Assembly: GCA_902363595.1 (NCBI GenBank)
Contig: CABJAP010000011.1
Location: 103,153 to 167,152 of the forward strand
Length of the DNA stretch: 64,000 nt
Direction of reading: 5' to 3'
Source: Clostridia bacterium
GTDB lineage: Bacteria > Bacillota > Clostridia > Peptostreptococcales > Anaerovoracaceae
In this document: positions 17,319 through 26,878 of the stretch, one piece after another
How positions within the stretch are numbered: the first letter of the stretch is position 1
Layout of the letters: every line of letters starts with the position of its first letter
Notes under the pieces: generated by a model
Databases searched by the model: none
What the model saw: the letters and a program-made list of their open reading frames with translations, nothing else
Told to the model about the DNA's origin: nothing
Program-made: the position numbers and the translations under genes

Positions 17319-19106
17319 TTAGTTGCCTACCGTTTCTTCGTTGGTCGTATACATATTATAGAGCCTGCTGTACAGCCTTCCCTTGCTCATCAGCTCATCA
17401 TGGCTGCCCTGCTCCTGAATGCCGTCTTCCGTCAGCACCAAAATCGTCGAGGCATTGCGGATCGTCGTTAATCGATGAGCGATGGTCAGGGTTGTTCTGC
17501 CCTTTGCCAGCTTTTCCAGGGATTGCTGAATAATCCGTTCACTTTCGTTATCCAGAGCTGAAGTGGCTTCATCCAAAATTAGAATTGGCGGATTTTTTAG
17601 GAATACCCGCGCAATGCTGATCCTCTGCTTCTGTCCGCCTGAAAGCTTGACGCCACGTTCGCCGACAAAGGTTTCATAACCTTCTGTCAGCTGGGAAATA
17701 AATTCATGAGCGCCTGCCAGCTTGGCGGCCTGGACGATTTCTTCCTTGGAAGCTCCCGGCTTTCCATATTCAATATTATCATAAACCGTTCCCGAGAACA
17801 AATAAACTTCCTGCTGTACCATTCCGATCTTGGATCGAAGGGAATGGGTTGTCACACTGCGAATGTCTATGCCATCGATCAAAATCCGCCCTTCTGTCAC
17901 ATCATAAAAACGAGGAATCAGACTGCATAAGGTGGTTTTGCCTGCGCCCGAAGGGCCTACCAAAGCCACGTTTTCTCCGGCTTTGATGGTCAGATCGATC
18001 TGGGTGAGAACGTTCTCATCGCTGTCTGCATAATGGAAGCTGGCATGGTCAAAAGTGATTTCTCCTTTCACCGCCTGCAAATTTTTCGCATCCGGAGAAT
18101 CCTGAATTTCCACTTCTTCATCCATAACTTCAATGAATCGCTCGATCCCGGTCATACCCCGCTGGAACTGTTCCGTAAATTCAACGATTCTGCGCACTGA
18201 GGCCAGCAGCATCACCACATACAGGAGATAAGCCATCAGATCCGGAGGCGTAATAATGCCCTTCATCATAAATAAGGAACCGGCCACAACGACGGTGATA
18301 TACATGATTCCGTCAAAGAGCCTGGTGGTGCTCTGAAAGCCGGCCATGTAGCGGTAAGCTTCCTTTTTCACATTGAGAAAGCCCTCGTTTCCTTCTTTGA
18401 ATTTTTCCCCTTCAATGTCCTCATTGGCAAAGGATTTTACAACCCGCACGCCCAGCAGGCTGTCTTCCACCTGTGCGTTAATTTCGCCCAGCTGATTTCT
18501 GGATTTCTTGAACGCGGTCCGCATCTTATTATTGAATTTCATGGCAAAAAAGATCATCACCGGGATAATTGCAAAGATGATCAAAGTAAGCCATACATTC
18601 ACGGAACACAGAATGCAGAAAGAAACTACGATTTTTAGAGCCGCAATATAATATTCTTCCGGGCAGTGGTGGGCGAACTCGGTCACGTCAAAAAGATCGC
18701 TGGTAATCCTGGCCATCAGCTGTCCCACTTTTGTATTGCTGTAGAAAGAATAGGACAATTCCTGGAGATGATCGAACAGGTCCCTGCGCATGTCCGTCTC
18801 GATTTTGGCTCCCATCACATGGCCGATGTTGGCCATGTAGTAATTGGCGATTAAATCGATGACACGCAGGCCCAGATAAATGGCCCCCACCGTCAGAATC
18901 AAACGCACTGTAAGACTTTCCACATCGTTCATGCCCATATCCGTCAGATAGCGGACGATCATCGGCAGAACCAGATCGCAGATTGTCGTCAGCGTCGCGC
19001 AGAAGAGGTCCAGAATCAGTACCCATTTGTATTTTTTAAAATATGGAAGAAACCTCTTAATGAGATAAGAGGTTTTCTTCGTATTGATGTTATTTTCCTT
19101 CATCAT
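17319..19106 (-). CDS. ABC exporter, fused membrane and ATPase domains
   Basis: A 595-aa half-transporter that would work as a homodimer. The N-terminal type 1 exporter domain has six membrane helices (residues ~1-310). The nucleotide-binding domain has Walker A GPSGAGKTTLCS, signature LSGGQKQRISIAR, Walker B ILILDEATSALD and the switch His in AHRLTTIRN. It belongs to the MsbA/LmrA/BmrA-like group; the substrate (lipid, drug or peptide) cannot be read. The gene for a small membrane protein follows directly. The start has alternatives one or two codons apart. Confidence 0.93.
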   Translation of the reverse strand: MMKENNINTKKTSYLIKRFLPYFKKYKWVLILDLFCATLTTICDLVLPMIVRYLTDMGMNDVESLTVRLILTVGAIYLGLRVIDLIANYYMANIGHVMGAKIETDMRRDLFDHLQELSYSFYSNTKVGQLMARITSDLFDVTEFAHHCPEEYYIAALKIVVSFCILCSVNVWLTLIIFAIIPVMIFFAMKFNNKMRTAFKKSRNQLGEINAQVEDSLLGVRVVKSFANEDIEGEKFKEGNEGFLNVKKEAYRYMAGFQSTTRLFDGIMYITVVVAGSLFMMKGIITPPDLMAYLLYVVMLLASVRRIVEFTEQFQRGMTGIERFIEVMDEEVEIQDSPDAKNLQAVKGEITFDHASFHYADSDENVLTQIDLTIKAGENVALVGPSGAGKTTLCSLIPRFYDVTEGRILIDGIDIRSVTTHSLRSKIGMVQQEVYLFSGTVYDNIEYGKPGASKEEIVQAAKLAGAHEFISQLTEGYETFVGERGVKLSGGQKQRISIARVFLKNPPILILDEATSALDNESERIIQQSLEKLAKGRTTLTIAHRLTTIRNASTILVLTEDGIQEQGSHDELMSKGRLYSRLYNMYTTNEETVGN

Positions 19107-19160
19107 TCAAATCCTTAATCGTTTTTTTTCCTTGCTCCCCAGTTGAAGAGCCCGCCTGGA

Positions 19161-20540
19161 TTATTTGTACTTTTCCGCCAGGAGTCTGCCCACATGAACG
19201 CCGCTTGCGGATGCCTGGGACAGGGAATGGGTCACGCCGGAGCCGTCCCCAAGGGCATACATGCCTCTTACCTTAGTCTCCAGATTTTCGTCTACTTCCA
19301 CCTTGGAGTTATAGAATTTCACTTCCACCCCATAGAGCAAGGTATCCTCGTTGGCAGTTCCGGGAGCGATCTTATCAAGGGCATAAATCATCTCAATGAT
19401 ATTGTCCAGCTGGCGCTTTGGAATGACCAGGCTCAAATCTCCCGGTGTAGCCTGGAGCGTGGGCCTTGTAAAGCATTTTTCCATTCTGCGCGTGCTGCTC
19501 CTGCGCCCTTTGATCAAATCCCCGAAACGCTGCAGCAATACGCCTCCTCCCAGCATGTTGGACAGTCTGGCGATGGATTCGCCGTACTCGTTGCTGTCTT
19601 TGAAGGGTTCCGTAAACTTGTTGGAAACCAGCAGGGCAAAGTTGGTGTTTTCTGTCCTTAAGGCCGGATCCGCATAGCTGTGCCCGTTTACGGTGACGAT
19701 GCCGTTGGTATTCTCCGCAACTACCTCTCCGTAGGGGTTCATGCAGAAGGTTCTGACCAGGTCGTTATACTTGTCCGTTTTATATACGATTTTGCTTTCG
19801 TATACATCGTCGGTGATATGTTTAAAAACTTCCGCCGGCAGTTCAACCCGCACGCCGATATCCACCCGGTTGCGTTTTTGTCCGATGCCCATCTTATCGC
19901 AGATGCTGGAAATCCATTTTGATCCGGAACGGCCGGTGGCCAGTACCAAATCCTTGCAGGACATGACTTCTCCTCCATCGGTGGTAATTTCAAAAGTTCC
20001 GTCATCCTTTTTCACCACATCCTGTATGGTTGTATAGAACATGGTATCGACTTTACTGCTGCAATAGTCGAAGACCCGGCCCAGAATTTTCACATTGCGG
20101 TCTGTCCCCAGATGGCGCACTTTGGCTTGCAGCAGATGAAGATTGTTTCGCAGGGCCGTTGTCTTCAGCTCAGAGCTGGCAGTGGAATAGAGCTTGGCAT
20201 CCGCTCCGCCCATGCTACACAGCACATCGTCCACATATTCCATCAGTTCCAGGGCTTCCTGCGTTCCCACGTAATTATGCAGGTCGCCGCCGAACTGGGT
20301 GGTGATATTGTATTTTCCGTCGGAAAGGGTGCCTGCGCCTCCATAGCCGTTCATGATGTGGCATGGGGTACATTTGAGACACGACTTGGCGCCTTTCTTA
20401 ATCGGGCACTGGCGTTTTTCCAGGGGCGCCCCCTTGTCAATCATAAGTACTTTTGCCTTGTTGTCTCTCTTTGTCAGCTCGTAAGATAAAAATACACCGC
20501 TGGCGCCTGCGCCAACAATGATGATGTCATAGTTTTTCAT
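19161..20540 (-). CDS. FAD-dependent dehydrogenase of unknown substrate (COG2509-like)
   Basis: A ~459-aa flavoprotein. MKNYDIIIVGAGASGVFLSY is the FAD-binding Rossmann motif, and LVLATGRSG and YALGDGSGVTHSL complete the FAD site. A Cys-rich stretch (CPIKKG, then CLKCTPCHIMNG) after the first strand could hold an iron-sulfur cluster. This matches, from memory, the uncharacterised FAD-dependent dehydrogenases of COG2509. The ATG at 20540 is chosen because GGAGGG lies 6 nt upstream; a longer frame begins 12 codons earlier without a good site. It lies downstream of a strong terminator and is probably monocistronic. Confidence 0.8.
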   Translation of the reverse strand: MKNYDIIIVGAGASGVFLSYELTKRDNKAKVLMIDKGAPLEKRQCPIKKGAKSCLKCTPCHIMNGYGGAGTLSDGKYNITTQFGGDLHNYVGTQEALELMEYVDDVLCSMGGADAKLYSTASSELKTTALRNNLHLLQAKVRHLGTDRNVKILGRVFDYCSSKVDTMFYTTIQDVVKKDDGTFEITTDGGEVMSCKDLVLATGRSGSKWISSICDKMGIGQKRNRVDIGVRVELPAEVFKHITDDVYESKIVYKTDKYNDLVRTFCMNPYGEVVAENTNGIVTVNGHSYADPALRTENTNFALLVSNKFTEPFKDSNEYGESIARLSNMLGGGVLLQRFGDLIKGRRSSTRRMEKCFTRPTLQATPGDLSLVIPKRQLDNIIEMIYALDKIAPGTANEDTLLYGVEVKFYNSKVEVDENLETKVRGMYALGDGSGVTHSLSQASASGVHVGRLLAEKYK

Positions 20541-20637
20541 TTCATTCCCTCCAGAATGGCTTTTACTTCTACTCAATTCTTATATTTTATGCTGTTTTGT
20601 TCCTTTTGTAAAGTGTTGGACGAGGTTAAATCATTCC

Positions 20638-20685
20638 AAAAAACAAGGCTGCTGCATGAAAAGCGATTTGCTTCATACAGCAGCC
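20638..20685 (-). terminator. Terminator of the L,D-transpeptidase transcript
   Basis: On the minus strand GGCTGCTGTATGAAGC pairs with GCTTTTCATGCAGCAGCC, followed by TTGTTTTTT, ~30 nt after the stop at 20718. The sequence resembles the imperfect hairpin near 14488-14533. Confidence 0.85.
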
Positions 20686-20717
20686 CCTTTTGGGGTTCCG
20701 TTCATATTTAAGCCCAA

Positions 20718-21989
20718 CTATTTTTTCTTCTTTTTGATGTTGGGGTCGGTCGGGTCGTATTTCTGGCCGGCCTTAATTTTTTTAACTTTCGGCTTATCGA
20801 ATGGTCCTGCTGACTTTCCGTCGTAAATGGTCACCTTGGTTTTCTGATACCTGGCAATATCGTAGATAATCTTAGCGTTGGCTGTCTGCAGACGGATGCA
20901 TCCGTGAGAAGCGGCTTTACCCAGATTATTGTAAGCAGAAGATGTCAGGGTGCGATTATTCTTCTGATTGTAATTGACAGAATGGAACAGGTAGCCTCCT
21001 GTAATTCTGGAACAGTACTGGCCGTAGCAATAACCGCCCATCGTCGGTCCGCCCAGCTTTGCCCAGCGGTACGTTCTGTTCTTGGTGAGGTAATAGGTTC
21101 CCTTGACAGTAGGCGTCTTGGATTTACCCACGGAACAGGCCATGGCCTTCACCGGAATCGTAAAACCCCGCTTACCGTCTTTCGCGTAAAGAGTCACACA
21201 ATTCTTTTTACGGTTCACCTTGATAAGAATGTCTTTTTTCTTCCACTTGTTTCCGAACTTGGCAATCAAATCCTGACAGAGCTTTCCTTTGCTGTCAAAA
21301 TAGTATTTATATTTTCCAACATAGTTCCAGCCGGTAAGGGCAGTGCCTTTTTTGAAATAGTAGCGCTTTCCGTTTACCCGTTTCCAGGCCGTGCCTTTAT
21401 AGACTTTCCCGTTTTTCTGGAAATAGTAGATTTTGCCGTTGTTCATTTTCCTCACGGAATTCTTATATTTCTGTTTGACTCCGTTTTTATAATAGTAGCT
21501 GCCGCTGACTCCGGAGTAAACTTTCCCGGCTTTGTAAAGCTTGTTGTTCTTTGTTCCGGAAAAAGGCTTGCCATTAACGTACAGCAGGTTGTTGTAGGTA
21601 CCGTTGGCTAAGGCACCGCTCACATAGTATGCGCTGTTGTAGGTGCCGGTATAGAGGGCTCCCACTCCGTCAGCGCCGAAACGATACAGCTTACTTGCAT
21701 AGGTTCCATAAACATTGGGCTGAGGTTTGCCACTGGCATCAAAGAAATAAACCTTTCCACTGGAATCATCCTGCATGATCCCCGTCGCAGGGGTATTTTC
21801 CCTTTGATAGTAACAACCGTTTTCCCATTTTGGATAGTCCTCTGCCTGAGCCTGCGCTGCGGCCTGGGATGGCTGATCCGCCGGCTCCGTTTCCGCGTAC
21901 ACATGATTTCCCGCAAACATCCATATCCCCAGCAGTACCGCCAGGGCGGCCAATCCTACCATCAGCCCCCGAGATCTCGTTGATTGCAT
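20718..21989 (-). CDS. Secreted L,D-transpeptidase with cell-wall-binding repeats
   Basis: A ~423-aa exported enzyme. An N-terminal hydrophobic segment (GLMVGLAALAVLLGIWMFAG) acts as signal or anchor. Residues ~60-250 form repeats of the choline-binding type (KIYYFQKNGKVY, KRYYFKKGTALTGW, KYKYYFDSKGKL), which bind wall polymers. The C-terminal YkuD domain has the His of GGYLFHSVNYN and the catalytic Cys of ASHGCIRLQTANAK. It would form 3-3 cross-links in peptidoglycan or attach proteins to it. The ATG at 21989 is favoured by AAGGAG 8 nt upstream. It is the last gene of the run after DUF1292. Confidence 0.92.
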   Translation of the reverse strand: MQSTRSRGLMVGLAALAVLLGIWMFAGNHVYAETEPADQPSQAAAQAQAEDYPKWENGCYYQRENTPATGIMQDDSSGKVYFFDASGKPQPNVYGTYASKLYRFGADGVGALYTGTYNSAYYVSGALANGTYNNLLYVNGKPFSGTKNNKLYKAGKVYSGVSGSYYYKNGVKQKYKNSVRKMNNGKIYYFQKNGKVYKGTAWKRVNGKRYYFKKGTALTGWNYVGKYKYYFDSKGKLCQDLIAKFGNKWKKKDILIKVNRKKNCVTLYAKDGKRGFTIPVKAMACSVGKSKTPTVKGTYYLTKNRTYRWAKLGGPTMGGYCYGQYCSRITGGYLFHSVNYNQKNNRTLTSSAYNNLGKAASHGCIRLQTANAKIIYDIARYQKTKVTIYDGKSAGPFDKPKVKKIKAGQKYDPTDPNIKKKKK

Positions 21990-22067
21990 TCTTGTTTCTC
22001 CTTCTTGCATAAATATGGGGACCGATTAAAAACCGTCCCCCAGTTCGCCGTATTCTGTGCGTATGTC

Positions 22068-22334
22068 CTACTCTTCTTCCGTCATCAGCTCGTCGAATAC
22101 TGCAACTGCCTTTTCGAATTCAGCGTCATTTTCAATATCGATCAGCTCGAACTCGTCTTCACCGGTTTCCTTATATCCATAGATATACACGTCATCGGAA
22201 TCATCCTGAGGAATCAGGGCGATATATTCCTTACCCTCTGCTTCGAAAACGCCCAGGATCTCGCATTCCAATTCTGTACCATCATCATATTCCAATGTGA
22301 TGAAATCTGCATCTGACATATTTGTTTCCTCCAA
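22068..22334 (-). CDS. DUF1292 family protein
   Basis: An 88-aa acidic protein, FITLEYDDGTELECEILGVF then EGKEYIALIPQ and DEFELIDIENDAEFE, a pattern typical of the DUF1292 family widespread in Firmicutes. The family often sits near yrrK/mreB-type or tRNA-modification genes; its role is unknown. Here it follows uvrC by ~50 bp. A GGAGGAAAC ribosome site precedes the ATG. Confidence 0.88.
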   Translation of the reverse strand: MEETNMSDADFITLEYDDGTELECEILGVFEAEGKEYIALIPQDDSDDVYIYGYKETGEDEFELIDIENDAEFEKAVAVFDELMTEEE

Positions 22335-22385
22335 AAATTTTCTAAATTTGTACTAATATCATTACTATACCATCATGCCGGGGTT

Positions 22386-24242
22386 TTAGCAATGAAAATA
22401 TTCTTGAATTTTGATTGCCAGTTTTTCTGTAATTCCTTTTACTTCCTGCAACTGTTCCTGGGTAGCGCTCTTGATTCGATCCACGCTGCCGAAGTGATCC
22501 AGCAGGGCATTTCGCTTTGCCGGGCCGATGCCTTCAATCTCATCGAGAACTGATGTCAGCATCCGCTTATTTCGCAGGCCTCTGTGGTATTCGATGGCAA
22601 ATCGGTGTACCTCTTCCTGTACCGTACCCATATATTTATACAGCAGCGGATGATCCTTGAGAAGAATCTCTTCCATTCGGCCTTCCTTGAAGAACACTAA
22701 GGACCGGGTCCTGTGATGATCGTCCTTTGCCATGCCTGCAACTGCCAGGTCCAGCTCCAGACCGCGGATCATTTCCAGCGCCGCATTGACATGGCCTTTT
22801 CCTCCGTCAATGAGAATGAGATCGGGAAAGACGGAAAAGCCTTCATCCCCTTCCAGCGCGCGGCGGAACCTGCGGAACAGGACCTCCTGCATGCTGCCGT
22901 AATCATTGGGACCTTCGATGGATCTGACCTTGAATCTGCGGTACGATTTCTTATCCGCTTTCAGACCCTCAAAGACGACCATGGCTCCCACCGTATCTAC
23001 CCCGTTGGTATTGGAAATGTCATATGCTTCGACCCGGTATTCGCGGCCATTGTACGTTCCTTCTTCGTAACCCATTTGAATGAGAATGTCGAAAATTTCT
23101 TTGCCCAGGCTCACGGCCCTTTCCTTTCGGACTTCCGCCCGCTGGTCAATGGTTTTGACCATTTCCACCACATCTTTTTTGGCCAGCTCCAGGACCGCCC
23201 GCTTTTCGCCTTTTTTCGGCGCCAATAAATGGACCTGATGGCCTGCCAGTCCGGAAAGGTATTCTTCCAGCAACCCCTTTTCTTCCGGCTCCTTTTCCAG
23301 GATGATCTCCTTGGGCAGACTGAGGCTCTGGCTGTAGTGCTGCTTGATGAAGGCGGATATGATATCCTCAGACGAGTCTTCTTCCATGGATTGGAGATCA
23401 TAAGTCTCCCGGCCGCTCAGCTTGCCGTCGCGCACAAAAAACAAAACCACGTGCCGCTGTTTGGCGCCCCTTGCCACCAAAATCAAATCCACATCTTTTG
23501 TATCCTGGAGCACGACCCTTTGTTTCTCAGAAAGGGTCTTTGCCGCCATGATGTAGTCACGGTACTCGGCCGCCCGTTCGAAATCCAAGGCTTGGGAAGC
23601 TTCCGCCATCTGTTCTTCCAGATAAGTGAGCATGCCTTTTGTCCGGCCTCTCAAAAAATCCACTGCGTGATTGACCTTTTCCCGGTATTTCTCAGGCGAA
23701 ACCGTGCCCTGACAGATGCCGTCGCACTGGTCGATATGGTAGTTGAGGCATGGGCGGAATCCTTTGGGGAATACGCGGGCCGAACATTTTTTCAAGGAGT
23801 AGACCTGATTGAGAAGATCGACGATCTGGTTGACCGCCCCGGCGTCGCTGTAGGGGCCGAAATATTTGCTGCCGTCCTTTTTCACCAGCCGGGTTTTAAT
23901 GACACGAGGATAATCCTCCTCCATGGTTACTTTTATATAGGGGTAGGTCTTATCATCCCGCAGGAGCACATTGTATTTGGGCATATGCTTTTTGATCAGG
24001 TTGCACTCTAAAATCAGAGCCTCCATTTCGCTTCCCGTAGTAATGTACTCGAACTCTTCGATCTGGGAAACCATGGCCCTGACTTTGGGGTCCATGTGTC
24101 TGGAGGACTGGAAATATTGGCGCACTCTGTTTTTGAGAGAAATCGCCTTCCCCACGTAAATGACTTGCCCCAGTTTATCTTTATGCAGATAAACTCCCGG
24201 TGAATCCGGGAGTTTTTTAAGATTTTCCTGAATATCAAACAT
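22386..24242 (-). CDS. uvrC: Excinuclease ABC subunit C
   Basis: The 618-aa dual-incision nuclease of nucleotide excision repair. N-terminal GIY-YIG domain: SPGVYLHKDKLGQVIYVGKA. A Cys-containing link follows, then a UVR motif (AEYRDYIMAAKTLSEKQ), an RNase H-like C-terminal nuclease domain (VEAYDISNTNG, LILIDGGKGHVNAAL), and tandem helix-hairpin-helix at the end (IEGIGPAKRNALLDHFGS). All key motifs are intact. The start overlaps the end of the carboxypeptidase gene by 8 bp, so it is co-transcribed with it. Confidence 0.97.
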   Translation of the reverse strand: MFDIQENLKKLPDSPGVYLHKDKLGQVIYVGKAISLKNRVRQYFQSSRHMDPKVRAMVSQIEEFEYITTGSEMEALILECNLIKKHMPKYNVLLRDDKTYPYIKVTMEEDYPRVIKTRLVKKDGSKYFGPYSDAGAVNQIVDLLNQVYSLKKCSARVFPKGFRPCLNYHIDQCDGICQGTVSPEKYREKVNHAVDFLRGRTKGMLTYLEEQMAEASQALDFERAAEYRDYIMAAKTLSEKQRVVLQDTKDVDLILVARGAKQRHVVLFFVRDGKLSGRETYDLQSMEEDSSEDIISAFIKQHYSQSLSLPKEIILEKEPEEKGLLEEYLSGLAGHQVHLLAPKKGEKRAVLELAKKDVVEMVKTIDQRAEVRKERAVSLGKEIFDILIQMGYEEGTYNGREYRVEAYDISNTNGVDTVGAMVVFEGLKADKKSYRRFKVRSIEGPNDYGSMQEVLFRRFRRALEGDEGFSVFPDLILIDGGKGHVNAALEMIRGLELDLAVAGMAKDDHHRTRSLVFFKEGRMEEILLKDHPLLYKYMGTVQEEVHRFAIEYHRGLRNKRMLTSVLDEIEGIGPAKRNALLDHFGSVDRIKSATQEQLQEVKGITEKLAIKIQEYFHC

Positions 24243-25599
24243 CGTTTCTTCGCTCTTGCTCTCTTCTTTTCTGTCTTTTTGCTTTAGCCGCTTTTCGTCT
24301 GCTGCGCTTGCTGCCCGGACGCCGGTTGAGCGCGGCCAGGATGATGATCATCAAAATGATAATACCCGCTGCGATATAAATCAAAACAGCCAGCCAATCG
24401 GGGATTCCAATACGTGACAATGGGCCGCCTTCTTCAATGGTCTTTCCTGCCACGGCGTCAACCTGACTCATGAGACGGTCGCCGTCGTATACTTTGATAA
24501 TGCCCACTTGATCGCCTTTTTTTACAGGAGCCTGAAGCTTTCGCTTTTCAAACTCCGTATGTACATTCTTGATGTCCTCACCCTTTTCCACTGTTACCGA
24601 TGCCGGGCCCTGCGCTACGGCGGGCACGTTTCTATGGGCGCCTCGTTTTACCCGAACCTTGCCGACCTTCTCCGCCTTTTCCACAATTTGATGGGTATCG
24701 TAGAATTTATCCAAGGTATAATCCCAGAGCTTTATGGTATCGTAAAAGCGCATCTGGGGTCCGGAATGAAGGACCACGGAAATCAGCTCCGTGCCATTGC
24801 GGTCAACCGCTCCTACAAAGCAGCCGCCCGCCGTACTGGTCAGTCCGGTTTTGACGCCGATGGTTCCCGGATAATAAGGGGTGAACTTGATCGTTTCCTT
24901 TTTATCCGTTCCAGTGCCTTTTTCCACTTCAACCTCTTTGTTATACCAAAGACATTCGTTGGTGCTCTCCAGCTTGCGGGCTTTGGATTTGTTGGTGGCC
25001 GGGATCGTGTACTCCGTTGTGCTTACCAACTTGCGGAAGGTTTTATCCTTTAAGCCCTCCCGGGTCATCACCGCCAAATCGTAAGCAGTGGTCAGGTGGG
25101 CTTCCTGTCCCTGCCAGTTAAGGCCGTTGGGATTGAGAAAGTGGCTGCTTTTGGCGCCGCATTCCTTTGCCTTGGCATCCATCATTTTGGCGAAATTTTC
25201 TACAGTTCCGCCCATTTCTTCCGCCAGTACCACTGCCGCGTCATTGGCCGAATAGACCATCAGCGCGTACAGCAGCTGCTCCGCCGTCAACTCCTCGCCT
25301 TTTTTCACATCCATAATGTTGCCCATTTTGGTAGCATCATGCTTTACCGTAATCACCTGGTTCAAATCCAGCTTTTCCAACGCCAAAAGGCAGGTGGCGA
25401 TCTTGGTGGTACTGGCCGGTTCCCGCTTGGAGTAGGCGTCTTTTTCATAAAGAATTTTTCCAGTGGATGCGTCCATGACAATAGCTGCCTGCGCGTCCAG
25501 ATTCAAATTATCCGCAGACGCAGCAAATGCCGGCACCGCTTGGGTACAGGCAATTGCAATGATTGTAATAACAATAAATAGTTTCTGCTTGAACTTCAT
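24235..25599 (-). CDS. D-alanyl-D-alanine carboxypeptidase (DacF/PBP5 type)
   Basis: A 454-aa low-molecular-weight penicillin-binding protein (peptidase S11). The N-terminal signal peptide (LFIVITIIAIACTQAVPAFA) is followed by the active-site motifs STTK (PASTTKIATC), SAN (VYSANDAAV) and KTG (GVKTGLTSTAG). A C-terminal PBP5-C domain and a membrane anchor (LAVLIYIAAGIIILMIIIL) with a basic tail complete it. It trims the fifth D-Ala from stem peptides. It lies 8 nt after apgM and overlaps uvrC. Confidence 0.95.
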   Translation of the reverse strand: MKFKQKLFIVITIIAIACTQAVPAFAASADNLNLDAQAAIVMDASTGKILYEKDAYSKREPASTTKIATCLLALEKLDLNQVITVKHDATKMGNIMDVKKGEELTAEQLLYALMVYSANDAAVVLAEEMGGTVENFAKMMDAKAKECGAKSSHFLNPNGLNWQGQEAHLTTAYDLAVMTREGLKDKTFRKLVSTTEYTIPATNKSKARKLESTNECLWYNKEVEVEKGTGTDKKETIKFTPYYPGTIGVKTGLTSTAGGCFVGAVDRNGTELISVVLHSGPQMRFYDTIKLWDYTLDKFYDTHQIVEKAEKVGKVRVKRGAHRNVPAVAQGPASVTVEKGEDIKNVHTEFEKRKLQAPVKKGDQVGIIKVYDGDRLMSQVDAVAGKTIEEGGPLSRIGIPDWLAVLIYIAAGIIILMIIILAALNRRPGSKRSRRKAAKAKRQKRREQERRNDV

Positions 25600-25607
25600 A
25601 CCTTCTC

Positions 25608-26819
25608 CTATTTTTCAAAGAAGAAATCCGCCAGAGCAAAACCGCTGTCCATGTACTGTCCTTTTGCGCCGGATTTTTCGTTGAATTGACGTTCTCTATC
25701 CTCAGGCTGTTCTTTTCTGCTGTCATAAATCACATATGGAACCGGATCCGCCGAGTGGGTGCGGATCGCCAGGGGCGTTCTATGGTCAGGAACGATGAGA
25801 ACCCGGAAATCTTCGCCAGCCTGGCGGAAATATTCCACGATGGGCGTGAGAACCTTGCGGTCGATGGATTCCAGGCACTGAATTTTTCCTTCAAGATCGC
25901 CCTGGTGGGAGCATTCGTCCGGCCCTTCCAAGTGCATGTATACGAAATCCTTTCCATCCTTATATTCCCGGATAGCCGCGGCTGCTTTTCCTTCAAAGTT
26001 GGTGTGAAGGGTGCCGGTTGCGCCTTCCACGTCCACCGAATTCAGCCCCGCGCAGATGGCGATACCTTTAATCAGGTCGACGGCGGAAATGGCGGTTCCT
26101 GTAATGCCGTATTTATCGTAGAAGGAGGACAGACTCGGTTTTCTGCCCTGGCCCCAGATCCACAGGGAATTGGCCGGATTGAGCCCGCGGGCGATCCGGT
26201 CTTTGTTCACCGGATGGTCTTTCAGGAGCTCATAGCTTTCCTTCATCATTTTAGTGATAAAATCGCTGCCCTCGCCCTTTGGCAGATGGTCGCCCGCCTT
26301 CTGGGTCAGCACGTCGTGAGGCGGCGTCAGCTCGTAATCGGTAGAGCCGTTATGAACGATCATGCAGTGGCGGTAGCTGACTCCGGTATAAAAGCGGATA
26401 TTCTCATCGGCAAACTTTTCGTTGACTGCCTGGATCAGCTGATCCGCTTCTTCCGTGGTAATGTCTCCCGAACTGTGATCGGTAATAATCAGGTCTTCGT
26501 AGTCGCCTTCCCCTGTCAATGTGACGATGTTGGTACGAAAGGCAACATCGGTATCGGACATGTTGATGCCGATGCTGGCTGCCTCCAGAGGCGACCTTCC
26601 TGTCAGATAAACAGCCGGATCATATCCCATTACGGAAAGATTGGCCGCATCCGAACCAGGCGCCACTCCAGGGGGGATAGTCTTTACCATACCCACCATT
26701 CCTTTTGCGGCCAGCTGGTTGGTCATATTCAGATCGGCAGCTTCCAGCGGGGTTTTCCCGCCCAGCTGATCGACCTTTTCATCTCCTGCTCCATCGGGAA
26801 CCAAGATCAAATATTTCAT
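25608..26819 (-). CDS. apgM: Cofactor-independent phosphoglycerate mutase (ApgM family)
   Basis: A 403-aa alkaline-phosphatase-superfamily enzyme. MKYLILVPDGAGDE carries the first metal ligand, GSDAANLSVMGYDP the serine nucleophile loop, and LEGPDECSHQGDLEGK and LIVPDHRTPLAIRTHSADPV the other metal ligands. Members interconvert 2- and 3-phosphoglycerate; some have been annotated as homoserine kinase-like. It lies downstream of serC in the same direction, next to serA, where the missing serB activity would be needed, so a role in serine synthesis is possible but unproven. The spacing to serC is 60 bp and contains a hairpin. Confidence 0.9.
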   Translation of the reverse strand: MKYLILVPDGAGDEKVDQLGGKTPLEAADLNMTNQLAAKGMVGMVKTIPPGVAPGSDAANLSVMGYDPAVYLTGRSPLEAASIGINMSDTDVAFRTNIVTLTGEGDYEDLIITDHSSGDITTEEADQLIQAVNEKFADENIRFYTGVSYRHCMIVHNGSTDYELTPPHDVLTQKAGDHLPKGEGSDFITKMMKESYELLKDHPVNKDRIARGLNPANSLWIWGQGRKPSLSSFYDKYGITGTAISAVDLIKGIAICAGLNSVDVEGATGTLHTNFEGKAAAAIREYKDGKDFVYMHLEGPDECSHQGDLEGKIQCLESIDRKVLTPIVEYFRQAGEDFRVLIVPDHRTPLAIRTHSADPVPYVIYDSRKEQPEDRERQFNEKSGAKGQYMDSGFALADFFFEK

Positions 26820-26842
26820 GCTTTTCCTCCTAAAATGTCAAA

Positions 26843-26868
26843 GGCTTCCCTTCTTGTGAGGGGAAGCC
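26843..26868 (-). repeat. Hairpin between serC and apgM
   Basis: GGCTTCCC (26843-26850) pairs with GGGAAGCC (26861-26868). On the minus strand only short T-tracts follow, so it could be a weak terminator or attenuator lowering apgM relative to serC. Confidence 0.5.
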
Positions 26869-26878
26869 CGGTTTACGT